This document shows positions 22,853 to 29,909 of a stretch of DNA of 32,015 nt, in pieces. The translations under genes were made by a program, and so were the position numbers. The notes under the pieces were generated by a model that was given only the letters and a program-made list of their open reading frames with translations, searched no databases and was not told the origin of the DNA. Position 1 is the first letter of the stretch. Each line of letters starts with the position of its first letter. Source of the DNA: Bacteroidota bacterium (GTDB lineage: Bacteria; Bacteroidota; Bacteroidia; B-17B0; Aurantibacillaceae); NCBI GenBank assembly GCA_013288015.1, contig JABDCR010000031.1:1-32015 (forward strand), written 5' to 3'.

Positions 22853-24193
22853 ATGAATGGAAAACCATTTACCATATATATTGTTGAGGATAACGAGTGG
22901 TTTAACCAACTGCTAGTTCATAATCTCTCTTTAAACCCCGACTATCAAGTAAAAGGTTTTTATACTGCTAAAGATTTTTTAAAACATCTTGATGACTTGC
23001 CTGATGTGGTAACACTTGACTATAGATTACCGGACATGGATGGTGCCGAGGTGCTTTCAAAAATAAAGGCACATAATCCGGCTATTGAAGTACTTGTAAT
23101 ATCGGCGCAAGATAATATTGAAACTGCTGTTGAGTTACTTAAACATGGTGCCAGCGATTATATTGTAAAAGAAAAAGACATACGCGAACGCTTATTAAGG
23201 GTAATAAATAATATACATAAAAACTTTTACCTTAAGAATAGAATTTTATATCTGGAAAAAGAGGTTCAAAAAAAATATAATTTTCAAAATTTTATTGTTG
23301 GTAACAGCCCTGCTATTTTAAAAACTGTTGAGTTAATAGAAAAAGCTATTTCAACCAATATAACAATAACTATTACAGGTGAAACCGGAACTGGAAAAGA
23401 AGTAGTAGCTAAAGCCATTCATTATAATTCTTCTCGAAAAAATAAACCATTTGTTCCTGTTAATGTGGCTTCTATACCGGCTGAATTGATAGAAAGCGAA
23501 TTATTTGGCCACGAAAAGGGCTCGTTTACTGGAGCTTTAGCACGTCGTATTGGTAAATTTGAAGAAGCAAATGGAGGCACTCTTTTTCTGGACGAAATTG
23601 GTGAAATGGATATTTCAATACAGGCAAAATTGTTACGTGCTTTGCAAGAAAAAGAAATTATGCGCATAGGAAGTAATGCGCCTGTTAAGGTAGATTGCCG
23701 CATAATTGTAGCTACACACCGTAACCTTAAAAATGAAATAAAAGAAGGTAAGTTTCGCGAAGACCTTTATTATAGATTATTTGGTCTTCCTATAGAATTA
23801 CCCCCTTTAAGAGCAAGAGGAAATGACATTTTATTACTTGCCAAATACTTTGCTAAGAATTTTTGTGAAGAAAATGCTTTAAAAGAAAAAACGCTTACGC
23901 ATGATGCTCAAAAAAAACTACTTGCTTATAATTTTCCGGGAAATGTGCGAGAATTAAAATCTGTTATAGAACTTGCTATTGTAATGAGCTCTAACAATGA
24001 AATTGATGCCAACCATATAAACTTAACTTCATCTGAGATAATAACTGAAATTACAAACGAAGAACTTACCCTAGAAGAATATAACTTACGTATTTTGAAT
24101 ATTTACCTTAAAAAGTACGACGATGATATAAAATTAGTGGCAGAAAAACTCAATATCAGTCAATCGACTATTTATCGTATGCTTAAAAAGTAA
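22853..24193 (+). CDS. Sigma54-dependent NtrC-family response regulator
   Basis: 446 residues. Receiver 1-120: VEDN pocket, D56 (TLDYRLPDMDG), S84 and K106. A coiled-coil linker (~128-145) leads to the AAA+ domain ~147-375: Walker A GETGTGKE (176-183), sigma54-contacting loop GSFTGA (223-228, Ser in place of the usual Ala), Walker B GGTLFLDEIGE (241-251), arginine finger region FREDLYYRL, sensor II PGNVRELK (362-369). Fis-type helix-turn-helix at the C-terminus (LVAEKLNISQSTIYRMLKK). It activates sigma54 promoters when phosphorylated. No clear -24/-12 site was found in the window, so its targets are probably elsewhere. It is convergent with the gene at 24207, with a 13-base gap. Confidence 0.95.
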   Translation: MNGKPFTIYIVEDNEWFNQLLVHNLSLNPDYQVKGFYTAKDFLKHLDDLPDVVTLDYRLPDMDGAEVLSKIKAHNPAIEVLVISAQDNIETAVELLKHGASDYIVKEKDIRERLLRVINNIHKNFYLKNRILYLEKEVQKKYNFQNFIVGNSPAILKTVELIEKAISTNITITITGETGTGKEVVAKAIHYNSSRKNKPFVPVNVASIPAELIESELFGHEKGSFTGALARRIGKFEEANGGTLFLDEIGEMDISIQAKLLRALQEKEIMRIGSNAPVKVDCRIIVATHRNLKNEIKEGKFREDLYYRLFGLPIELPPLRARGNDILLLAKYFAKNFCEENALKEKTLTHDAQKKLLAYNFPGNVRELKSVIELAIVMSSNNEIDANHINLTSSEIITEITNEELTLEEYNLRILNIYLKKYDDDIKLVAEKLNISQSTIYRMLKK

Positions 24194-24206
24194 TAATTAT
24201 TTAAAG

Positions 24207-24503
24207 TTAATGATTATACTGATGCCTATGCCCGTAATGTTTAGGATGATAATGCCTATGTTTTGTTGGATGCGAAATTGTGTCTTCTTCTCTTTTCTCT
24301 TTAGCATCTTCACGCAACTTTAGCATAATAAGTATAATAAAACCTGTTAAAAAAAACAGTCCACTCAATATAAAAATTATACTATGAGTAGGTGCTATGT
24401 CTTCTTCTAACTGAATTTGCTGTGCAGACATACTTTGAGATGAAAATAGTGCAAGTATTATTAAAGCACTCAAAGTTTTTTTTGAAAATGTTTGTGTTTT
24501 CAT
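24207..24503 (-). CDS. Small membrane protein with His-rich tail, begins MKTQ
   Basis: 98 residues. A signal peptide (LSALIILALFSSQSMSAQ, ~11-28), a short acidic exposed part (QLEEDIAPTH), one membrane helix (~41-62), then a charged cytoplasmic tail (KLREDAKEKREED) ending in a His-rich end: eight His in the last 22 residues (KHRHYHPKHYGHRHQYNH). The tail suggests Ni, Zn, Co or Cu binding, or pH sensing. It is paralogous to the protein at 29580 in plan and sequence start. It follows the UspA gene at 24537 by 33 bases on the same strand and may be co-transcribed. No known family. Confidence 0.7.
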   Translation of the reverse strand: MKTQTFSKKTLSALIILALFSSQSMSAQQIQLEEDIAPTHSIIFILSGLFFLTGFIILIMLKLREDAKEKREEDTISHPTKHRHYHPKHYGHRHQYNH

Positions 24504-24536
24504 AACTTATAATTTTTAAGGTTAAGCGTTTTTTAT

Positions 24537-25361
24537 TTAATGAATGGCCAAAATTGGTATATGAAGATGAAAAGCAAGTTCGTTAGTAACATTTTCTTTA
24601 AACAAAGTGTGTAAAATGTTGTGTTTTTTTGGATTGATGATAAGAAGATCTGTTGATGCGGATTCTAAATAATCTTCTATGCCTTTACTAACTTTGTTTT
24701 CAGAAACGTAAACAATTTTATGTTTAACGGTCTCAAGTTTTTTTTCAATATATACACTTGTTCTAGCTTTTTCGTAACTAGTTTCTTCTTCAAGCCCTTC
24801 TACATTAACAACTTCTAATTCAGCTTCAAAAATTTTACAGAAAGATTTTACAACGTTTATAAGTGGGATTTGCCCTGTTCTTTCCATATCGCAAGCAAAA
24901 GAAATGTGGTGTATTGGTTTATATTTTACTTTTTCGGGGATAATGAAAGTAGGAATTTCAATGTTTCGGGCAACTTTAACGGCTGAACTTCCAATGAGGT
25001 GTTCTTTTATTATTCCCGCCTCACCGGTAATTCCCATTACTATTAAATCTGCATCGTGCTTTTTGGCGGCAAAACTGATAACATCGTAAGTTGAGCCCAT
25101 TTCTGCTTCACATTCAATATCAATATTCTTTTCGCTTTGTAAAAGCAATTCGTTTTTAAGAGTTTCCAGATTTTTTGAAGTCACATTTTGTAATGGCATT
25201 ACAATATCTAAGGGAAACATAGTATCGGTATTGGCTATTGGTGCTGTAAAGGCATTAACCAAAATTATTTTTGCATTCAAAAAATCAGCGAGTTTTACCG
25301 CATATTCCGCAGCGTTTTTAGCTGCCGGAGAAAAATCTGTGGGGACAAGAATTGTTTCCAT
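24537..25361 (-). CDS. Universal stress protein, two UspA domains
   Basis: 274 residues. Domain 1 (~1-142) starts ILVPTDFSPAAKNAAEYA and has an ATP-binding signature G110-x2-G113-x10-G124-S125 (MGITGEAGIIKEHLIGSS). Domain 2 (~148-274) is degenerate: IINPKKHNILHTLFKENVT replaces the glycine motif. It resembles the Usp at 10512 in having one intact and one degenerate domain but is a distinct sequence. A perfect -7 box, TACCTTTG, lies on the minus strand at 25448-25441, giving a leader of ~75 bases. Downstream on the same strand is the His-tailed membrane protein. Role in stress survival by family; the specific function is unknown. Confidence 0.9.
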   Translation of the reverse strand: METILVPTDFSPAAKNAAEYAVKLADFLNAKIILVNAFTAPIANTDTMFPLDIVMPLQNVTSKNLETLKNELLLQSEKNIDIECEAEMGSTYDVISFAAKKHDADLIVMGITGEAGIIKEHLIGSSAVKVARNIEIPTFIIPEKVKYKPIHHISFACDMERTGQIPLINVVKSFCKIFEAELEVVNVEGLEEETSYEKARTSVYIEKKLETVKHKIVYVSENKVSKGIEDYLESASTDLLIINPKKHNILHTLFKENVTNELAFHLHIPILAIH

Positions 25362-25440
25362 AACTGTTTTTTTTAAATTACCCCGATATTTAATGGAATC
25401 GGAGTTACCATTTATTGATAAAACAATATTTGTTCTACTA

Positions 25441-25448
25441 CAAAGGTA
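25441..25448 (-). promoter_or_regulatory. -7 box for UspA gene 24537
   Basis: TACCTTTG on the minus strand, an exact TAnnTTTG match. No convincing -33 TTTG at the expected spacing. The gap 25362-25599 holds nothing else recognisable. Confidence 0.45.
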
Positions 25449-25599
25449 AAACCACTTTATAACACTTGTTTTGCCGGTTTGGGTAGTTGAATGTTTTAAC
25501 TGGTGAGTTGTATAATATGGCAGGTAAGTGTTTTACTTAGTTTGGGAATTTTCGGTGTTCGTTGCATTTTTTGGTGCAATTACGAAAATATGCTTAACA

Positions 25600-27339
25600 T
25601 TAGCTCACACAAACATGACAGGCATCCTGATTATCGATACCGCTTTTTAGCACTTGCTTTTGTTTTGAGCCATAACGGAAAATAGTAACACCTTTTGCTT
25701 TTTGTTTCCAGGCAAACATATAAGCATTATCTATATCCTTTATAGTTGCTTCTGTTGGCATGTTAATGGTTTTTGAAACCGCATTATCGGTATATTTTTG
25801 AAACGCTACCTGATGTTGTATATGCCATTTAGGCTCAATCTCCAGCGATGTTTTAAATAAGTTTTTTACTTCAGCAGGTAAATCGGTTTCGGCCAATGTT
25901 CCTGTTTTTGCAACTTGCTTTATTAAGGCTTCTGAATACAAATTATTTTGTTGCAGATACTGAACAAAAATAGGATTAATGTCATCCATTGTTTCGTTGT
26001 TCAACACATTCTCTCTATGAAAAGCCAAAGCAAATAAAGGCTCTATAGATGAGCTTGTACCTGCAATGATAGAAATAGTGCCCGTAGGTGCAATGCTGGT
26101 GCGAGTAGCATTACGAATGGGTGTATGCGGATGATATACACTTTTATCCCAATTTTTAAAAACACCGCGTTGTTTAGCTAAATCAATAGAAGCTTCTTTA
26201 CTTTTTTCGTTTATAAATTTCATTAGCTGTTCGGCTAATTGCAAGGCTTTATCACTATCGTAAGCAATGTGCATTTTTATCAGTAACTCAGCCCAGCCCA
26301 TAATGCCCAAACCAATTTTTCGGTTACCGGTTACCAAGGCTTTTATTTCTGGGATGATGTAATTATTCATTTCAATTACATTATCTAAAAAACGAATAGA
26401 AAAAATAATGCTTTCCTCCAATTTTTTCCAATCAACTTGTTTGCTTTCGGTGATAAAGAATTGAGAAACATTAATAGAACCTAAATTGCACGCCTCATAC
26501 GAAAGTAAAGGAACCTCACCACAAGGGTTTGTACAATTAATTTCGCCAAGGGCAGGGGTGGGGTTTGTTTTATTTACCGTGTCTAAAAATACCAAACCGG
26601 GGTCGCCACTACTCCAGGCATTTTCTACAATTTTGTTCCATAAGCTGCGTGCTTTAATTTCTTTTACAAGCTTACCGATACCTGGGTGTTTTAGTTGCCA
26701 CATAGCATCTTGTTCTACCGCAATCATAAAAGTATCATAAATGCCTACCGAAATATTAAAGTTTGATAGTACGCCTTCTTCTCGTTTTACTGAAATAAAT
26801 TCTTCTATATCCGGATGATCGATATTTATAATGCCCATGTTGGCACCGCGCCTTTTACCACCCTGCTTAATGTTTTGCGTAGCGGCATCAAATATTTTAA
26901 TAAAAGAAACAGGACCCGATGCATTGCCAGAACTGGAAGAAATAAAATCTCCATCGGGGCGAAGAGCCGAGAAGTTAAATCCGGTGCCACCACCGCTTTG
27001 TTGTATAAGTGCTGTGTTTTTAAGTGTAGTAAAAATAGATTCTATACTATCTTCAATCGGTAACACAAAGCAGGCGCTAAGTTGCCCTAGGGGCATGCCT
27101 GCATTCATAAGGGTAGGCGAGTTGGGCATAAACTTTAACTCGCACATAAGTGCATAAAATTTTTCTTCCCATGCTTTTGCATCGGCTGCGCTGCCATAAG
27201 TTAGTTCGCCTTTGGCAATGTGGTTTGCCACACGCCTGAAAAGTTCATCAGGACTTTCAACTATATCCCCTTCTGCATTTTTAAGCAAATAGCGGCTGTT
27301 AAGTACTTTAATGGCGTTATTGGATAGGTTAGATTTCAT
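25600..27339 (-). CDS. nrdJ: Class II (adenosylcobalamin-dependent) ribonucleotide reductase
   Basis: 579 residues. It reduces ribonucleotides to deoxyribonucleotides with a B12-generated thiyl radical, with or without oxygen. N-terminus typical of NrdJ (LSNNAIKVLNSRYLLK), with no ATP-cone. Active-site parts: C90 (LSACFVLP), the GGGTGFNFSALRP loop, NPCGE at 271-275 (thiyl C273 and E275), C284 (EACNLGSIN), and a late PTGTISIIAGTSSSIEPLF loop. The C-terminus has a redox Cys pair, C574-H-V-C577, for re-reduction by thioredoxin. It is shorter than many class II enzymes because no extra C-terminal domain follows the pair, but all core motifs are present. No cobalamin riboswitch is visible upstream. 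Probably a single-gene transcript with a very short leader. Confidence 0.93.
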   Translation of the reverse strand: MKSNLSNNAIKVLNSRYLLKNAEGDIVESPDELFRRVANHIAKGELTYGSAADAKAWEEKFYALMCELKFMPNSPTLMNAGMPLGQLSACFVLPIEDSIESIFTTLKNTALIQQSGGGTGFNFSALRPDGDFISSSSGNASGPVSFIKIFDAATQNIKQGGKRRGANMGIINIDHPDIEEFISVKREEGVLSNFNISVGIYDTFMIAVEQDAMWQLKHPGIGKLVKEIKARSLWNKIVENAWSSGDPGLVFLDTVNKTNPTPALGEINCTNPCGEVPLLSYEACNLGSINVSQFFITESKQVDWKKLEESIIFSIRFLDNVIEMNNYIIPEIKALVTGNRKIGLGIMGWAELLIKMHIAYDSDKALQLAEQLMKFINEKSKEASIDLAKQRGVFKNWDKSVYHPHTPIRNATRTSIAPTGTISIIAGTSSSIEPLFALAFHRENVLNNETMDDINPIFVQYLQQNNLYSEALIKQVAKTGTLAETDLPAEVKNLFKTSLEIEPKWHIQHQVAFQKYTDNAVSKTINMPTEATIKDIDNAYMFAWKQKAKGVTIFRYGSKQKQVLKSGIDNQDACHVCVS

Positions 27340-27344
27340 ACTAC

Positions 27345-27359
27345 TAAAGATACAAAATA
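27345..27359 (-). promoter_or_regulatory. Promoter-like element before nrdJ
   Basis: On the minus strand TTTTGTATCTTTA holds TATCTTTA (27352-27345; one mismatch to TAnnTTTG), five bases from the ATG at 27339. It resembles the TTTTGTA-CTTTAG elements at 19137 and 22829. Transcription would start within a few bases of the ATG. Confidence 0.4.
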
Positions 27360-27403
27360 CAAACGATGAATAAAAATTATACCTGCTGTTTGTTTTTATT
27401 TTA

Positions 27404-28165
27404 CTAATAAAATATGTGCTTAATTGTAGACGCGTTCATTAACGATTTTATTAATTTTATATCTCTTGTACAGGCCAGTTTCAATTTTTTGATAGACTCT
27501 TTATATAATGGGTTTTGTTTTTTTTGTAAAAGGTCAATCAGCACGGTTTTATCATGCCAGTTGCCAATAGCATCTTGTAGTTTATTGAAAGTTTCTATTT
27601 TTTGTAGATTATTTTCCGCGTTTGTAATTTGAGATAAATAAATTAGTTCTTTAACCTGTTTTCTAATTGGGTGCAATTTATCCTGATTAAATTTTTGGAA
27701 CAATTTTTCACATAATTGGCGTTCGATTTTCGAAATGTATTTTCTTAAATGGGTGGTGTTTGTATGGGTAAAGTACCTTTCAAATTTTTTATGAATTTGC
27801 TTTGTGGTTTTTATGTATTGCGTGGTTTTTTTGTGAAATTTTGCTATAACTTTTTTCTGCCCTTTTGTTTTCAGAATAATAGCTTTTTCAAATCTTTCCA
27901 GCTTATAATCTTTAAATAATTGATGTAACACATCAGATTCTCTTATTATCCCCGCTTTTTTAAAAAGTTGCTTTAAGGGTTTATAAACTGTAGCTGCGTT
28001 AAACTGTTTTGAACCGGATGCTAAAAAATTAAACAGGGTTTTTATTTTTTTTAACTCAACACGAATCTCATGCAATTGCTCGGGTTTGGTATATTGCTTG
28101 TATTTTTTTAAACCTGTGTTTAAACAAGTAAATCTTTTGTTGCCGTATTTAATTAATTTTCTCAT
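27404..28165 (-). CDS. CHAD-domain protein
   Basis: 253 residues, strongly basic and helical. It carries the two halves of a CHAD domain: LHEIRVELKKIKTLFNFL (H32, R35, K39/K40) and DKLHPIRKQVKELIYL (H165, R168), plus LQDAIGNWHDKTVL (H204-D205). The conserved His and basic residues of this fold bind polyphosphate or other polyanions. There is no fused CYTH domain. Its upstream neighbour on the same strand is a YtxH-like protein, separated by a hairpin terminator at 28172-28201. A link to polyphosphate granules under stress fits the neighbourhood but is inferred. Confidence 0.85.
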   Translation of the reverse strand: MRKLIKYGNKRFTCLNTGLKKYKQYTKPEQLHEIRVELKKIKTLFNFLASGSKQFNAATVYKPLKQLFKKAGIIRESDVLHQLFKDYKLERFEKAIILKTKGQKKVIAKFHKKTTQYIKTTKQIHKKFERYFTHTNTTHLRKYISKIERQLCEKLFQKFNQDKLHPIRKQVKELIYLSQITNAENNLQKIETFNKLQDAIGNWHDKTVLIDLLQKKQNPLYKESIKKLKLACTRDIKLIKSLMNASTIKHIFY

Positions 28166-28171
28166 TTAAAA

Positions 28172-28201
28172 TTAAAGGCGAAGAAAAAACTCCGCCTTTA
28201 A
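28172..28201 (-). terminator. Terminator after the YtxH gene
   Basis: On the minus strand TTAAAGGCG pairs with CGCCTTTAA (9 bp) around a 12-base loop containing a T run, followed by TTTT. It lies between the YtxH gene and the CHAD gene, so the two are probably transcribed separately. Confidence 0.6.
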
Positions 28202-28235
28202 AAAACATTTGCCTTATAGGGTAAATGCTAAATTT

Positions 28236-28514
28236 TTAACTCATTTGTGCTTTTAAATCTTTTTTAAATTCTTCGGCTTTGTGTTTGCTTTTTTCGCAAA
28301 GCTCAGCTGTTTGGTTTTTTATATCCCCAATTCTTTCGGTAAGACTTTCCAGCAAGTCGTCAAACTTGTCTTTTATATCATCTACCGTATCTTCACCTTT
28401 TCTTACAATTTTTTTTCTGGTTTCCCAACCTTTATCAGGTGCAAATAACACCCCTAATAATGCACCAACGGCTACGCCTGCCAGTACACCTACAACTAAT
28501 TTTTTTGTGTCCAT
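28236..28514 (-). CDS. YtxH-domain protein
   Basis: 92 residues. One N-terminal glycine-rich membrane helix (~6-26, VVGVLAGVAVGALLGVLFAP) is followed by the YtxH hallmark APDKGWETRKKI and then a long amphipathic, charged helix (~40-90) likely to form a coiled coil. Proteins of this family are small stress-associated membrane proteins of unclear role, often induced by general stress. A possible -7 box, TATCATTG, lies on the minus strand at 28557-28550. The neighbouring CHAD and Usp genes fit a stress setting. Confidence 0.85.
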   Translation of the reverse strand: MDTKKLVVGVLAGVAVGALLGVLFAPDKGWETRKKIVRKGEDTVDDIKDKFDDLLESLTERIGDIKNQTAELCEKSKHKAEEFKKDLKAQMS

Positions 28515-28940
28515 GATTTTGTGTTTTTTAATTCAGATTATTTATATAACAATGATATTTAACTTATAGGTGAATTTCTATGCCAGTAGTCATCTAAATG
28601 AATGACATTAATCACTTTTTATCAATTTAATTCTGTTTCATAAATATTTAATGCTTAGGCTTTAGTGAATAATAGATTAGAAACAGCTGGTTTAATAAAC
28701 CTTGATAGCTATTTTGTTAATAATACAGGTGTATATAATTGAGTTATTTGCTACGGGGTAAAGCCCAGCTACTTATATAAGTCAAAGCTATAGTTGTAGG
28801 CATTAAAATTATGCTCGGGATAAAAGTTAAAAATTTACAATAAAAATACATTCGGTTTTTTCATAAAAGTTAAATAAGCCTTAATTAACAATAAATTAAG
28901 ATTGGATAATTTATTTTTGCCCACAATTAAGAGCAAAATA
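28515..28940. other. Intergenic region, 426 bases, no gene seen
   Basis: Divergent spacer between the YtxH gene and the small gene at 28941. No open frame with protein-like character was found on either strand. A small GC-richer patch at 28750-28772 has GCTAC at both ends and GGGG/CCC inside. GGTTTA/TAAACC forms a short palindrome near 28690. No riboswitch or RNA gene is recognised. Confidence 0.4.
28912..28919 (+). promoter_or_regulatory. -7 box for the small gene at 28941
   Basis: TATTTTTG, an exact TAnnTTTG match, 21 bases before the ATG at 28941. It argues against the alternative TTG start at 28902, which lies upstream of this box. No -33 element seen. Confidence 0.4.
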
Positions 28941-29129
28941 ATGTTGCATGATAGTTATATTTTTGAAGAACGTTTAGCTGTTGATTTATATACAACTGAA
29001 AGCATTCGTAACTTTAATAAAGAGTTAACCGACAACCTTTTTAAGAATATTGAAAAGCTTGAAGGTGAATTATTAAGTTTAACCGATTTGTTGACTGCCA
29101 ATGGAGATTTATTGAAAGGCAGTAATTAA
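28941..29129 (+). CDS. Small acidic helical protein, unknown
   Basis: 62 residues from the ATG at 28941 (MLHDSYIFEERLAVDLY). The frame is open back to a TTG at 28902, but a promoter box between the two supports the ATG. The body is a predicted helix with heptad-like spacing (FNKELTDNLFKNIEKLEGEL, ~24-43), then LLSLTDLL, so it may dimerise. No Cys, signal peptide or membrane segment, and no family recognised. It stands alone with long spacers on both sides. Confidence 0.5.
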   Translation: MLHDSYIFEERLAVDLYTTESIRNFNKELTDNLFKNIEKLEGELLSLTDLLTANGDLLKGSN

Positions 29130-29202
29130 AAAATTGATGCCCATTAAAGAACTGCTGTAAAACTAAAGTAACTAAACTTTAAATTTTGCAACAGTTCTGT
29201 TT

Positions 29203-29337
29203 ATGAGTGGTAAAACAAAAAAACAAAAACCAGGAAATCAAAAATCTCACAGCAAATATGCTAAATTATTTAGTTATATATTGCTAAATATATTAGCAAT
29301 TTTTAGAATAAATGTAAACATGCTCATTTTGAACTAG
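29203..29337 (+). CDS. Possible 44-residue protein
   Basis: ATG at 29203 opens a 44-codon frame: a basic start (MSGKTKKQKPGNQKSHSKYAK) followed by a hydrophobic stretch (FSYILLNILAIF) and a short tail to TAG. This is the plan of a small membrane-anchored basic peptide. A terminator-like hairpin with five T lies inside the frame (29280-29304), which argues against it. No family recognised. Confidence 0.2.
   Translation: MSGKTKKQKPGNQKSHSKYAKLFSYILLNILAIFRINVNMLILN
29280..29304 (+). terminator. Hairpin followed by T tract
   Basis: ATTGCTAA pairs with TTAGCAAT (8 bp) around a 5-base loop, followed directly by TTTT. It looks like an intrinsic terminator for the gene at 28941, ~150 bases after its stop, though it lies inside the possible 44-codon frame. 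Confidence 0.4.
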
Positions 29338-29488
29338 ATAGTTTTGAATTATTTTATAAAAAACTGTAATAGCCATACTCAAGAGTTAAAAAAGGATTGG
29401 TTTTGATGGTTGTTTACGCTACAAATAGCCGTTTAATCGTTAAAACCGACCGTTAAAAAACTTTGAACACATTTTTTAGGGATGTCAC

Positions 29489-29516
29489 GCAACCTTTTTA
29501 CTTGTTTTTCGTCTAA
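29489..29516 (+). promoter_or_regulatory. ECF sigma factor-type promoter before the 29580 gene
   Basis: GCAACC at 29489-29494 and CGTCTAA at 29510-29516, 15 bases apart and with a T-rich spacer, match the AAC / CGTC-TA architecture of ECF promoters. They differ from the TAnnTTTG boxes seen elsewhere in the window. The expected start site is ~29523, giving a leader of ~55 bases. Confidence 0.5.
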
Positions 29517-29579
29517 GTATATAGAAAGCAAGCTTGTAAAAAACAACAATTAACTACTGAACCCCTAAAAATAAAAATC

Positions 29580-29816
29580 ATGAAAACACAACATTTTTCA
29601 ACAAAAGCAGTTGGCGTAATGTTTTTAATGGCATTATTATATAGTCAACAGACACTGGCAGCCGTGCAAAATAATTTTGCCGCCGAATCGCATTCAGATA
29701 ATATAGCCATTGTAATGTGTGTAATCCTGTTTATTATTGGTTTTTCAGTGCTTATAGCACTTAAAATGCACGATGATAAAAAGCATACAAACAAAAAAGG
29801 CGCACATTACAATTAA
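29580..29816 (+). CDS. Small single-TM protein, begins MKTQ, paralogue of 24207
   Basis: 78 residues. A signal peptide (VGVMFLMALLYSQQTLAA, ~11-28), a short exposed segment (VQNNFAAESHSDN), one membrane helix (~42-62, ending SVLIALKM) and a basic His-containing tail (HDDKKHTNKKGAHYN; three His). The same plan and start (MKTQ-F-S-K) as the 24207 protein, which has a longer, His-richer tail. No family recognised. An ECF-type promoter lies upstream and a strong hairpin downstream, so it is a single-gene unit probably under stress control. Confidence 0.65.
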   Translation: MKTQHFSTKAVGVMFLMALLYSQQTLAAVQNNFAAESHSDNIAIVMCVILFIIGFSVLIALKMHDDKKHTNKKGAHYN

Positions 29817-29830
29817 GTTAAAGGATTTAA

Positions 29831-29861
29831 ACGCTAATTGTCTTACTAAGACAATTAGCGT
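29831..29861. terminator. 14-bp perfect hairpin terminator
   Basis: ACGCTAATTGTCTT and AAGACAATTAGCGT pair perfectly around the loop ACT, 14 bases after the stop of the 29580 gene. The T tract is weak. Very likely the transcript end. Confidence 0.65.
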
Positions 29862-29874
29862 AGGTTAAATTGTA

Positions 29875-29905
29875 TTTGCCATAACAAGTTTTGTATGTAA
29901 TTTTA
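29875..29905 (+). promoter_or_regulatory. Promoter for the M32 carboxypeptidase gene
   Basis: TTTG at 29875-29878 and TAATTTTA at 29898-29905 (one mismatch to TAnnTTTG), 19 bases apart. The ATG follows at 29910, so the transcript would start at or next to the start codon. Confidence 0.5.
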
Positions 29906-29909
29906 GCGC

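Larger units (their letters stand above)
29130..29579. other. Intergenic region, 450 bases, with hairpin, repeats and an ECF-type promoter
   Basis: It holds a 44-codon frame at 29203-29337, a hairpin with T tract at 29280-29304, three CGTT(T)AA motifs at 29430, 29438 and 29451, and the ECF-type promoter at 29489-29516. A long-range inverted repeat TTTTTAGGG (near 29471) and CCCTAAAAA (near 29564) could fold the 5' leader of the gene at 29580. Confidence 0.4.

Noticed and set aside
25503-25685. 60-codon frame overlapping the nrdJ end
   Set aside because: Over a third is antisense to the conserved NrdJ C-terminus, and the rest shows no protein-like features.
27340-27403. Cobalamin riboswitch for nrdJ
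   Set aside because: The upstream gap is only 64 bases and has no B12-box or supporting stems.
28560-28595. Possible sigma54 site CTGGCATAGAAATTCA before the YtxH gene (minus strand)
   Set aside because: The -12 half has TTCA in place of TTGC, so it lacks the required G-C.
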